Below, piece after piece: positions 1 to 5,226 of a DNA stretch of 5,226 bases; position 1 is the first letter of the stretch; each line of letters starts with the position of its first letter. The stretch comes from an uncultured Eggerthellaceae bacterium. GTDB taxonomy: Bacteria > Actinomycetota > Coriobacteriia > Coriobacteriales > Eggerthellaceae. The DNA lies in the NCBI GenBank assembly GCA_902497215.1, contig CABVEH010000101.1, positions 1 to 5,226 on the forward strand, given 5' to 3'. The translations under genes were made by a program, and so were the position numbers. The notes below the pieces were generated by a model. It saw only the letters and a program-made list of their open reading frames with translations, did not search any database and was not told where the DNA came from.

Positions 1-1726
1 CGCGGCGGATCTTCCCGTTCACCGTGCGGGGCAGCTCGTCGACGTACTCGACGATCCTCGGATACTTGTAAGGGGCCGTCTCGGCCTTGACCCACGCCTG
101 CAGCTCCTTGGTCAGCGTCTCGGACGGCGCGAAGCCGTCGGAAAGAACCACGGTGGCCTTGACCGCGCTGCCGCGCAGCTCGTCGGGCACTCCCGTGACG
201 GCGCACTCCTTCACGGCCTCGTGCTCGAGAAGGACGCTTTCTATCTCGAACGGGCCGATGCGGTAGCCGCTTGACTTGATCACGTCGTCGTTGCGCCCCA
301 CGTACCAGTAGTAGCCGTCCTCGTCGGCCCAGGCGGTGTCCCCGGTATGATACCAGCCGTCGTGCATGGCCGCTGCGGTCTTCGCGTCGTCGCGGTAGTA
401 CTCCATCATGATCCCGGCGGGATGCGGGTCGATGGAGATGCATATCTCGCCCGTCTCGCCCGGGCCGCACTCGGTTCCGTCCTCGCGCAGGATGGCCACT
501 TTGTAGAGCGGCACCGGCTTGCCCATCGAGCCTGGGCGCGGCGTGCTGTTGGTGAGGTTGCCTATGGTCAGGGGCGTCTCGGTCTGCCCGAACCCCTCGT
601 ATATGGTGAGCCCGGTGTGCTCCTTCCAGAACTCGAAGAGGTCGGGGTTCAGCGCCTCGCCCGCGGTGGTGGAGTACTCAAGCGTGGACAGGTCGTAGTC
701 TTCCAGCCTCTCCTGCATGATCATCCTGTACATGGTCGGAGGCATGCACAGGGTGGTTATGCCGTACTTGCCTACAAGTCCCAGAATCTCGGGGGCACGG
801 AAGCGGTCGAAGTCGTACGTGAACACGCACGCCTCCATCAGCCACTGCCCGTAGTACTTCCCCCACACGGCCTTGCCCCAGCCGGTGTCGGCGATGGTGA
901 AGTGGATGCCGTCGGGGCGCACGTTGTGCCAGTGCTTGGCGGTCATCAGGTGCCCGACGGAATAGAGGCTGTCGTGCAGGACCATCTTGGGGTTGCCGGC
1001 GGTTCCGGACGAGAAGTACATGATCATGGGGTCGGCCGCAAGCGTTTGCCTGCGCTCGAAGTCGTCCGATGCGGCGCGCACGCCCGTGTTGAAGTCGGCC
1101 CAGCCCTCCCTTTCGATGGGAAGGGCGCAGATCCCCTGCTCGCCCGACAGCTGGCTTCCGATCGGGGCGCCGTCTTCCGACACCGGGTTGCCGTCGTCGT
1201 CCATGGGGGTCAGTCCCCCGCCTCCGGCGTTCACCAGCACCAGCGTCTCCACCGACGGGCACTCGGGAAGCGACTCCTCCACCACGTCGGCGATGTCTCC
1301 CACGTTCGTGGCGATTACCGCCTTGATCTGCGCCTGGTTCAGGCGGTAGACCATGTCGTGCTTCTTGAGCATGAACGTGGCGGGCACTATGACAGCGCCC
1401 AGCTTGGCGAGCGCGGTGGCGACGAACCAGAACTGGTAGTGCCGGCGAAGGATGACGAGGACCTTGTCCCCCTTCCCTATCCCGAGGGACGCCAGGAAGT
1501 TCGCCGTCTTGTCGGACCACTTCTTCATGTCGGCGAAGGTGAACACGTGCTCCTCGCCTTCGGGGTTGACCCACACCATGGCCTTGCGGGAGGGGTCCTC
1601 CACGGCGATGTCGTCCACCACGTCGTAGCCGAAGTTGTAGTCGTCCGGGACGTGCGGCTCGAACTTGACCAGAAGCCCGTTCTCGTCGTATTCCTCGTCA
1701 ACGTATCTCAGGTTTATGTTTCTCAT
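1..1726 (-). CDS. Acyl-CoA synthetase (AMP-forming), medium-chain/ACSM-like; 3' end outside window
   Basis: Adenylate-forming ligase that should activate a carboxylic acid with ATP to an acyl-AMP and pass it to CoA in the cytoplasm. 575 codons are visible with no stop, so the gene continues off the left edge. Core motifs appear in order: P-loop MYFSSGTAGNPK (residues 236-247), DTGWGK (280-285), TTAGE (353-357), YEGFGQTET (376-384), GWYHTGD (457-463), GRNDDVIKSSGYRI (477-490), and the C-terminal catalytic-lysine motif VNGKIRR with K572. Because that motif normally lies close to the C-terminus, probably only a short tail is missing. The DTGWGK and downstream wording resembles the medium-chain ACSM/MacS group more than classical acetyl-CoA synthetase. 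The ATG at 1726 has a weak AGATAGG-type ribosome site (1735-1741) and begins an N-terminus (MRNINLRYVDEEYDENG) that looks complete. It lies 95 bp after the XRE/cupin gene on the same strand, with no clear promoter of its own, so co-transcription is likely. Family assignment is firm; the acid substrate (short, branched, medium-chain or aromatic) is not determinable here. Confidence 0.93.
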   Translation of the reverse strand, partial: MRNINLRYVDEEYDENGLLVKFEPHVPDDYNFGYDVVDDIAVEDPSRKAMVWVNPEGEEHVFTFADMKKWSDKTANFLASLGIGKGDKVLVILRRHYQFWFVATALAKLGAVIVPATFMLKKHDMVYRLNQAQIKAVIATNVGDIADVVEESLPECPSVETLVLVNAGGGGLTPMDDDGNPVSEDGAPIGSQLSGEQGICALPIEREGWADFNTGVRAASDDFERRQTLAADPMIMYFSSGTAGNPKMVLHDSLYSVGHLMTAKHWHNVRPDGIHFTIADTGWGKAVWGKYYGQWLMEACVFTYDFDRFRAPEILGLVGKYGITTLCMPPTMYRMIMQERLEDYDLSTLEYSTTAGEALNPDLFEFWKEHTGLTIYEGFGQTETPLTIGNLTNSTPRPGSMGKPVPLYKVAILREDGTECGPGETGEICISIDPHPAGIMMEYYRDDAKTAAAMHDGWYHTGDTAWADEDGYYWYVGRNDDVIKSSGYRIGPFEIESVLLEHEAVKECAVTGVPDELRGSAVKATVVLSDGFAPSETLTKELQAWVKAETAPYKYPRIVEYVDELPRTVNGKIRR

Positions 1727-1734
1727 GACGCCAA

Positions 1735-1741
1735 CCTATCT
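1735..1741 (-). promoter_or_regulatory. Ribosome binding site of the acyl-CoA synthetase (weak)
   Basis: AGATAGG on the minus strand ends 8 nt before the ATG at 1726. It is an imperfect Shine-Dalgarno match but the only purine-rich stretch at suitable distance. An 8-bp palindrome, TCGATCGA (1741-1748), directly abuts it. Confidence 0.45.
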
Positions 1742-1792
1742 CGATCGATGCGCGCTTGGGCGCAGAAGCTTGCATGGGGGTGGAACTTGTAT

Positions 1793-1822
1793 GGCGCAGG
1801 CCGCATGTGGTGGGCTTGCGCC
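1793..1822 (-). other. Strong hairpin in the spacer between the regulator and the acyl-CoA synthetase
   Basis: On the minus strand, GGCGCAAGCC (1822-1813) and GGCCTGCGCC (1802-1793) form a 10-bp inverted repeat around a 10-nt loop. There is one A.C mismatch in minus-strand RNA; the same pair is a G.U wobble in plus-strand RNA. The first base of the stem is the last base of the regulator's TAG stop codon. No U-tract follows on the minus strand, so this is not a canonical intrinsic terminator. It could act as a partial terminator, an attenuator, or an RNA-stability element that sets the regulator-to-enzyme expression ratio. Function is inference. Confidence 0.5.
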
Positions 1823-2406
1823 TAGATAATCGCTTCCCCGTGAGGCTTGATCACGATGGCGATGAACGTGCAGGGCTCGCCGCCGGTGGCTATCATGCCA
1901 TGCCCGCGTCCCGAGTCGTACATAAGGAAGTCGCCGGGGCCCAGCTCTTCTATGCGGTCTTCGTATGCGAACCGCAAACGTCCCGAGATTATGTAGTCGA
2001 TTTCCTGCCCCTCGTGGTACGAGAGGTGGATGGGGGCGTCCTGCTCCTCTTCGATGTAGGGAGCGGTCACCAGGAACGGCTCGGCGAGCTTGTGCCTGAA
2101 GTGGGGCGCCTTGTGCAGGTACTCGAAGCCCGCGCGGCGCCTTATGCACAGCCCGTCGCCCGCCTCGGTGAGGGAATAGCCCGTGAGATGCGGGGTCTCG
2201 CCCGTCAGAAGCTCGATGACGTCGACCCCCAGCCGGTCGGCGCACTTGTAGAGGAAAGTGAAGGACAGGTCCTGCTCGCCCGCCTCCTGGGCGGAGTACT
2301 CGGCCAGGCTTCGGCCGGTCGCGTCGGCCATCTCCTGCATGGTGATGTCCGAGTCCTCACGAAGCGAACGTATGCGGTTTGCGACCTCCTTGATGTTAGG
2401 CTCCAT
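1822..2406 (-). CDS. XRE-family helix-turn-helix regulator with C-terminal cupin domain
   Basis: A 194-residue cytoplasmic DNA-binding protein. Residues ~8-64 form an XRE/Cro-type helix-turn-helix (IRSLREDSDITMQEMADATG through the conserved ADRLGV segment at 56-61). Residues ~108-188 form a single small cupin barrel. Cupin motif 1 is HEGQEIDYIISG (131-142) and motif 2 is LGPGDFLMYDSGRGHG (155-170). Of the usual four metal ligands, H131, E135 and H169 are present, but the first histidine position is S129. This HTH+cupin architecture is known in repressors that sense small molecules through the cupin. The ATG at 2406 has a good AGGGGG ribosome site four bases upstream (2411-2416). The gene stands 77 bp after rsmB and 95 bp before an acyl-CoA synthetase on the same strand, so a role in controlling that enzyme in response to an acid or its CoA ester is a reasonable inference. 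Ligand and operator are unknown. Confidence 0.9.
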   Translation of the reverse strand: MEPNIKEVANRIRSLREDSDITMQEMADATGRSLAEYSAQEAGEQDLSFTFLYKCADRLGVDVIELLTGETPHLTGYSLTEAGDGLCIRRRAGFEYLHKAPHFRHKLAEPFLVTAPYIEEEQDAPIHLSYHEGQEIDYIISGRLRFAYEDRIEELGPGDFLMYDSGRGHGMIATGGEPCTFIAIVIKPHGEAII

Positions 2407-2410
2407 CTTT

Positions 2411-2416
2411 CCCCCT
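2411..2416 (-). promoter_or_regulatory. Ribosome binding site of the XRE/cupin gene
   Basis: AGGGGG on the minus strand sits four bases (AAAG) before the ATG at 2406. It supports this start over internal alternatives, since the predicted helix-turn-helix begins within the first ten residues. Confidence 0.65.
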
Positions 2417-2429
2417 GTATGCGACCAAA

Positions 2430-2475
2430 CGTATAGCCTGTAATTCTAACCCTGTTTGTGTTTCAGGAATGTAAA
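2430..2475 (-). promoter_or_regulatory. Tentative promoter region for the XRE/cupin-acyl-CoA synthetase pair
   Basis: The 78-bp gap between rsmB and the regulator is clearly richer in A+T than its surroundings. On the minus strand it holds two -10-like hexamers, TAGAAT (2448-2443) and TATACG (2435-2430). The best -35-like hexamer, TTTACA (2475-2470), is 21 bp from the first, which is too far for standard sigma-70 spacing. CAAACA (2458-2453) lies 17 bp from the second but is a weak match. A promoter somewhere here is plausible; the exact elements are not established. Confidence 0.3.
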
Positions 2476-2484
2476 GAAAGGGTA

Positions 2485-3936
2485 TCAGGCGACCCTCTGC
2501 ATAACGGCGCAGAAATGCGCGTCCGGGCCGCCTGGCCGGAGCGTCGGCTTGAAGAAGTCCTCCCCGAACACGGAAACGCGTTCGAAACGCTCGCCTGTGG
2601 CGCTTCCAAGGAAGCGCGACACGGCGTCCTCGTCCTCTTCGCGCGTGACCGTGCATGTGGCATACAGCAGGAAGCCGCCGCGCCTGACCCCGCCTGCCGC
2701 CTGCGCGAGCAGCGCAGCGTCGAGTTCGGCGTCGGCCGCTATCACGTCGGGCGTGAGGCGCCAGCGTATCTCGGGGTGCCTGCGCAGGGTCCCAAGCCCC
2801 GAGCATGGCGCGTCCAGAAGCACCACGTCGAATTCGCCGGGGATGGGAAGCGTGCCTTTTCCAAGCTCGGCGCAGAGAGCCTCGTCCAAACGCGCCCCGA
2901 AATGCGCCGCTCGCTCCTTCAGCAGGTCGCACTTGAACCGCACGTTGTCCACGGCCACGTACCGGTCGGCCTGCCTTCCGAGCATCCGGAAGATGCCGCC
3001 CTGCACCATGATCGACTTCGTCCCGCGCCCCGAGCAGAGCTCGAGCACCGACACTTCGTCGGAAACGCCCTTCTGGCCAGATTCGACCAGCTGCGAGACG
3101 TCGTCTACCCTGCCTTCGGCCTTCGACGACGCAGCGATGGCGCAAAGGGACGCCACGGCCTGGGCCGAAGCGTCGGACACCAGCGCCCGTCCGTCGGCCA
3201 GGGCGTCGGCAACGCCTCCTTGCGTCAGATCGCGCCTGTCTTCAAGCAGAAGGCATTCGGAAAGCGGCACGCCGCAAAGCGATGGCACCTCCGTTGCGCC
3301 GCCGTGCTCGGACAGCGCATCGGCAAGCTGCCCCGCTTCAACTTTCATTGGGTTCTCGTACAGGAACACGGGGGCGGGGTCGTTGGAAGCCTGCTCGAAC
3401 TCCTGCGCCTGAACGCGGCCCAGATCGCGCACCAGGAGCTCGGTAAGCCACAGGGGAAAACCCTGCTGCAGCGAAAGAGCCGCCAGGTCATGCGCGGGAT
3501 CACCAAATGGAAACGACCCGCGGCAAGCAACCACCTTGCGCAGCACGGCATTGGCAAGGCCTGCGGCCTTCGGGGCCACGCTGCGCACCAGCTCGACCCC
3601 TTGGTCGACGACGGCATGGGCGTCCTTCCCAAGGTATATGGCCTCGTAGGCGGAAATGCGCAAGGCGCGGCGCACGTCTGGCTTCACGTCGCGCGGCGAC
3701 CTCATGCACCGGTCCAGCACGGCGTCGAGCGACCCGCACATGGAAACTACGCCGAGCACCAGCCTGGTCGCGAAGGCGCGGTCCTCGGACGAAAGGTCGG
3801 CCTTGTCGATGGTGGCGGCGATGACCTCCTGCGCGAACGCCCGGCGCCGGTCGATGCGGTCCAGCGCCTCGTAGGCCGCACGCCTGGCAGGGCTCAGCCT
3901 GTGCCGCGCGCCGCGTCCCGTGCGCCCTTCGCTCAA
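2485..3936 (-). CDS. rsmB: 16S rRNA (cytosine-C5)-methyltransferase, RsmB/Sun family
   Basis: S-adenosylmethionine-dependent enzyme expected to methylate C5 of a 16S rRNA cytosine (C967 in E. coli numbering). With the TTG start at 3936 it has 483 residues, slightly longer than usual. Residues ~14-150 resemble the NusB-like RNA-binding domain (SPARRAAYEALDRI, then HAVVDQGVELVR and ANAVLRKVV). The Rossmann methyltransferase domain follows: DASAQ (255-259), SAM-binding VLELCSGRGTKS (297-308), VAVDN (327-331), DAPCSGLGTLRRHPEIRWR with C378 (375-393), and YATCTVTREEDED with the nucleophile-position C428 (425-437). Both cysteines of the m5C mechanism are therefore present. Motif I reads CSGRGTKS where many relatives have CAAPGGKT, and about 20 extra residues seem to lie before it. 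No ATG or GTG fits the expected N-terminus. The TTG shares TTGA with the fmt stop and has GGGGCAGG just upstream, so I prefer it. The open frame continues upstream inside fmt, but that is overlap, not this gene. Confidence 0.92.
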   Translation of the reverse strand: MSEGRTGRGARHRLSPARRAAYEALDRIDRRRAFAQEVIAATIDKADLSSEDRAFATRLVLGVVSMCGSLDAVLDRCMRSPRDVKPDVRRALRISAYEAIYLGKDAHAVVDQGVELVRSVAPKAAGLANAVLRKVVACRGSFPFGDPAHDLAALSLQQGFPLWLTELLVRDLGRVQAQEFEQASNDPAPVFLYENPMKVEAGQLADALSEHGGATEVPSLCGVPLSECLLLEDRRDLTQGGVADALADGRALVSDASAQAVASLCAIAASSKAEGRVDDVSQLVESGQKGVSDEVSVLELCSGRGTKSIMVQGGIFRMLGRQADRYVAVDNVRFKCDLLKERAAHFGARLDEALCAELGKGTLPIPGEFDVVLLDAPCSGLGTLRRHPEIRWRLTPDVIAADAELDAALLAQAAGGVRRGGFLLYATCTVTREEDEDAVSRFLGSATGERFERVSVFGEDFFKPTLRPGGPDAHFCAVMQRVA

Positions 3937-4856
3937 GGCCTGCCCCAGACAGGTTCGCCTTCGGGCCTGAATCCCGCAAGGAAGGCCTTCGCATCCATGG
4001 AGCCCTTGCCTGCGGGCTTGAGGGCAAGCACCTCCAAGACGCCGTCGGAGCACCCCAGAAGAAGCCTGCCCCCATCGGTGCGGATGCGGCCTTCGGCAAC
4101 GTCGGCCCCGAGGGCAGGCACGGCCTTCTCGACGGCAACCAACCTGCCCGCAAGGCAGGCCTTCGAGGGATGGGCGTCCGACGCGGCCCGCACCCGGCGC
4201 GCGTTCGTCTCGACCCCATCCGCGGGGTCGAGGTCCAGTTCGCCCTTCTCGATCTTGTTCGCATAAGTGGCAGCCGATTCGTCCTGAGGCGTCCAGGCCA
4301 CGGAACCCTGCTCTATCTGCTGCAACGCCACCAGAAGCGCGGCGGCTCCGAGCTCGGCAAGCTCGTCGGACATCTGGGCGGCATCCATCCCGCCTGCAGG
4401 CACCTCGCGGCGCACGCACCAGTCGCCGGTGTCCAGGCCCTTCTCCATGCGCATGATGCACACGCCCACCGATTCGTCGCCTTCGAGGATGGCGCGCTCG
4501 ATCGGCGCGGCGCCGCGCCATCTTGGCAGCAGGGACGCATGCACGTTGACGCATCCATGAACAGGGATGTCCAGCACCTCCTGGGGAAGGATCATGCCGT
4601 ATGCTGCCACGCACGCGACGTCGGGGGAAAGCCCGGCAAGCAGCGCCTGGCTTTCGGCGTCCTTGAGCGTCGTCGGCGTGAAGACGGGCAGGCCCAGCTG
4701 CTCGGCTGCCAGCTTCACGGGCGTCGGCATAAGCTTCTTGCCGCGGCCGCGGACCTTGTCGGGCTGCGTGAAGACGCCCACCACCTCGTGCTGGTTGGCA
4801 ATCTCGCGCAGGACGGTGGCCGCGAACGCAGGAGTGCCCATGAACACGACGCGCAT
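3933..4856 (-). CDS. fmt: Methionyl-tRNA formyltransferase
   Basis: Transfers a formyl group from 10-formyl-tetrahydrofolate to the amino group of initiator Met-tRNA in the cytoplasm, preparing it for translation initiation. The 307-residue length is normal for the family. The N-terminal Rossmann-type catalytic domain starts MRVVFMGTPAFA. The basic tRNA-contacting loop PDKVRGRGKKLMPTPVK is at 32-48. The signature VNVHASLLPRWRGAAPIERA (103-122) carries N104 and H106, and GLDTGD (140-145) carries D142; together these match the catalytic Asn-His-Asp triad. The C-terminal OB-like domain spans ~205-300 (ANKIEKGELDLD onward). The ATG at 4856 follows the deformylase stop by one base. Its ribosome site GGTGAG (4862-4867) lies within the last deformylase codons. 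The 3' end overlaps the likely rsmB start in TTGA. Placement next to def matches their opposing roles in the formyl-methionine cycle. All key residues are intact. Confidence 0.97.
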   Translation of the reverse strand: MRVVFMGTPAFAATVLREIANQHEVVGVFTQPDKVRGRGKKLMPTPVKLAAEQLGLPVFTPTTLKDAESQALLAGLSPDVACVAAYGMILPQEVLDIPVHGCVNVHASLLPRWRGAAPIERAILEGDESVGVCIMRMEKGLDTGDWCVRREVPAGGMDAAQMSDELAELGAAALLVALQQIEQGSVAWTPQDESAATYANKIEKGELDLDPADGVETNARRVRAASDAHPSKACLAGRLVAVEKAVPALGADVAEGRIRTDGGRLLLGCSDGVLEVLALKPAGKGSMDAKAFLAGFRPEGEPVWGRP

Positions 4857-4857
4857 G

Positions 4858-5226
4858 CTAGCTCACCAGTATGGAGGAATCGCCCGGCTTCGCCCCTATC
4901 GACTTAGCCTGGTCGTAGGCCTGAAGCGCGCGGATCTTCACCTCGTTGTCGCAGCTCTCGAACAGCGTGCGGCCGTCCAGATGGTCTATCTCGTGCTGCA
5001 GGCAACGGCCTAGAAGCTCGTCGCCTTCGATCTCCCACTCCTCGCCGTCCAGGTCGAAGTACTGCACGCGCGCCCAGGGCTGGCGCGTGACCGGCACGCT
5101 GATGCCGGGGCACGAAAGGCACGCCTCCTGGTCGGTGACGGGTTCGCCGCGAAGCTCGACGACCTGCGGGTTCACTAGGAATATGGGGTTCCTGGTGGAC
5201 ATGTCCTCGCCGTCCCAGTCGACGTC
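4858..5226 (-). CDS. def: Peptide deformylase, C-terminal part; 5' end outside window
   Basis: Metalloenzyme that removes the N-formyl group from nascent polypeptides at the ribosome. Only the last 122 residues are visible; the frame stays open to the right edge and reads DVDWDGED before the internal Met at 5202. That Met should not be taken as the start, because the N-terminal G-loop motif (consensus GxGLAAxQ) must lie upstream. Visible motifs, numbered from the Met at 5202, are EACLS (26-30) with metal-binding C28, and QHEIDHLDG (69-77) with metal-binding H70 and H74 and catalytic E71. All in-window catalytic and metal residues are present. Motif 2 is EACLS rather than the common EGCLS, an Ala for Gly change beside the metal cysteine. 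The C-terminal tail after the HEIDH helix is short (about 37 residues). It is the first visible gene of a tight def-fmt-rsmB cluster. Confidence 0.95.
   Translation of the reverse strand, partial: DVDWDGEDMSTRNPIFLVNPQVVELRGEPVTDQEACLSCPGISVPVTRQPWARVQYFDLDGEEWEIEGDELLGRCLQHEIDHLDGRTLFESCDNEVKIRALQAYDQAKSIGAKPGDSSILVS
4862..4867 (-). promoter_or_regulatory. Ribosome binding site of fmt, inside the end of def
   Basis: GGTGAG on the minus strand, five bases before the fmt ATG, is encoded by the last two sense codons of def (Val-Ser). With the def TAG only one base from the ATG, this favours translational coupling of the two genes. Confidence 0.6.

Noticed and set aside
1749..1764. Second small hairpin TGCGC/GCGCA before the acyl-CoA synthetase
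   Set aside because: A 5-bp GC stem with a 6-nt loop is common by chance at this base composition. It is mentioned only because it contains the repeated arm core discussed in the findings.
347..1825. Long plus-strand open frame (492 codons) opposite the acyl-CoA synthetase
   Set aside because: It is antisense to a gene with all core adenylation motifs, and its translation is rich in V, G, H and R with no recognisable domain. This is expected from GC-biased third positions on the other strand.
2443..2484. Intrinsic terminator after rsmB
   Set aside because: The only inverted pairs there (CCTG/CAGG, ACCCT/AGGGT) are 4-5 bp with long loops and have no following U-tract.
2458..4266. Plus-strand open frame (602 codons) spanning opposite rsmB and part of fmt
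   Set aside because: It runs antisense across two confidently identified genes and their boundary, with low-complexity Arg/Ala/Pro/His content and no family signature. It is a compositional shadow.
3937..4614. Upstream extension of the rsmB frame to an ATG at 4614 (709 codons)
   Set aside because: The extra ~226 codons lie entirely within fmt, are Arg/Gly/Ala-rich, and match no domain. The NusB-like domain begins right after the TTG at 3936.
4858..5202. Deformylase starting at the ATG at 5202 (114 residues)
   Set aside because: The frame remains open to the right edge with family-like sequence, and the essential N-terminal motif is missing, so this Met is internal.

Overview
This 5.2 kb stretch has high GC content and five protein genes, all on the minus strand. 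Reading 5'->3' along that strand (right to left in window coordinates), they are: the 3' part of a peptide deformylase gene (def), methionyl-tRNA formyltransferase (fmt), a 16S rRNA m5C methyltransferase of the RsmB/Sun family, an XRE helix-turn-helix/cupin regulator, and a medium-chain-type acyl-CoA synthetase that runs off the left edge. The base composition and the def-fmt-rsmB order suggest a high-GC Gram-positive. The protein wording (for example the CSGRGTKS motif in RsmB) makes me favour the Actinomycetota, possibly Coriobacteriia/Eggerthellaceae. That placement is inference and was not checked by any search.

Right half (2485-5226): a compact translation-maintenance operon. Fmt formylates initiator Met-tRNA, deformylase removes the formyl group from nascent proteins, and RsmB methylates a cytosine in 16S rRNA. 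The def stop is one base before the fmt ATG. The fmt stop appears to overlap the rsmB start in a shared TTGA, so translation is probably coupled.

Middle (2407-2484): a 78-bp, visibly AT-richer gap separates rsmB from the regulator gene. It is the only plausible promoter region in the window. It has -10-like elements but no convincing -35 at standard spacing and no convincing terminator.

Left half (1-2406): a two-gene module in which an XRE/cupin protein precedes an acyl-CoA synthetase by 95 bp. That spacer holds a strong near-perfect hairpin beginning at the regulator's stop codon. The likely reading is a ligand-sensing regulator paired with the enzyme that activates a carboxylic acid. The substrate cannot be read from the sequence.

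I found no tRNA, rRNA, mobile element, CRISPR array or pseudogene. The window is mostly ordinary housekeeping plus one regulator-enzyme pair. The most useful leads are the spacer hairpin, the regulator/enzyme pairing, and variant motifs in the deformylase, RsmB and the cupin.
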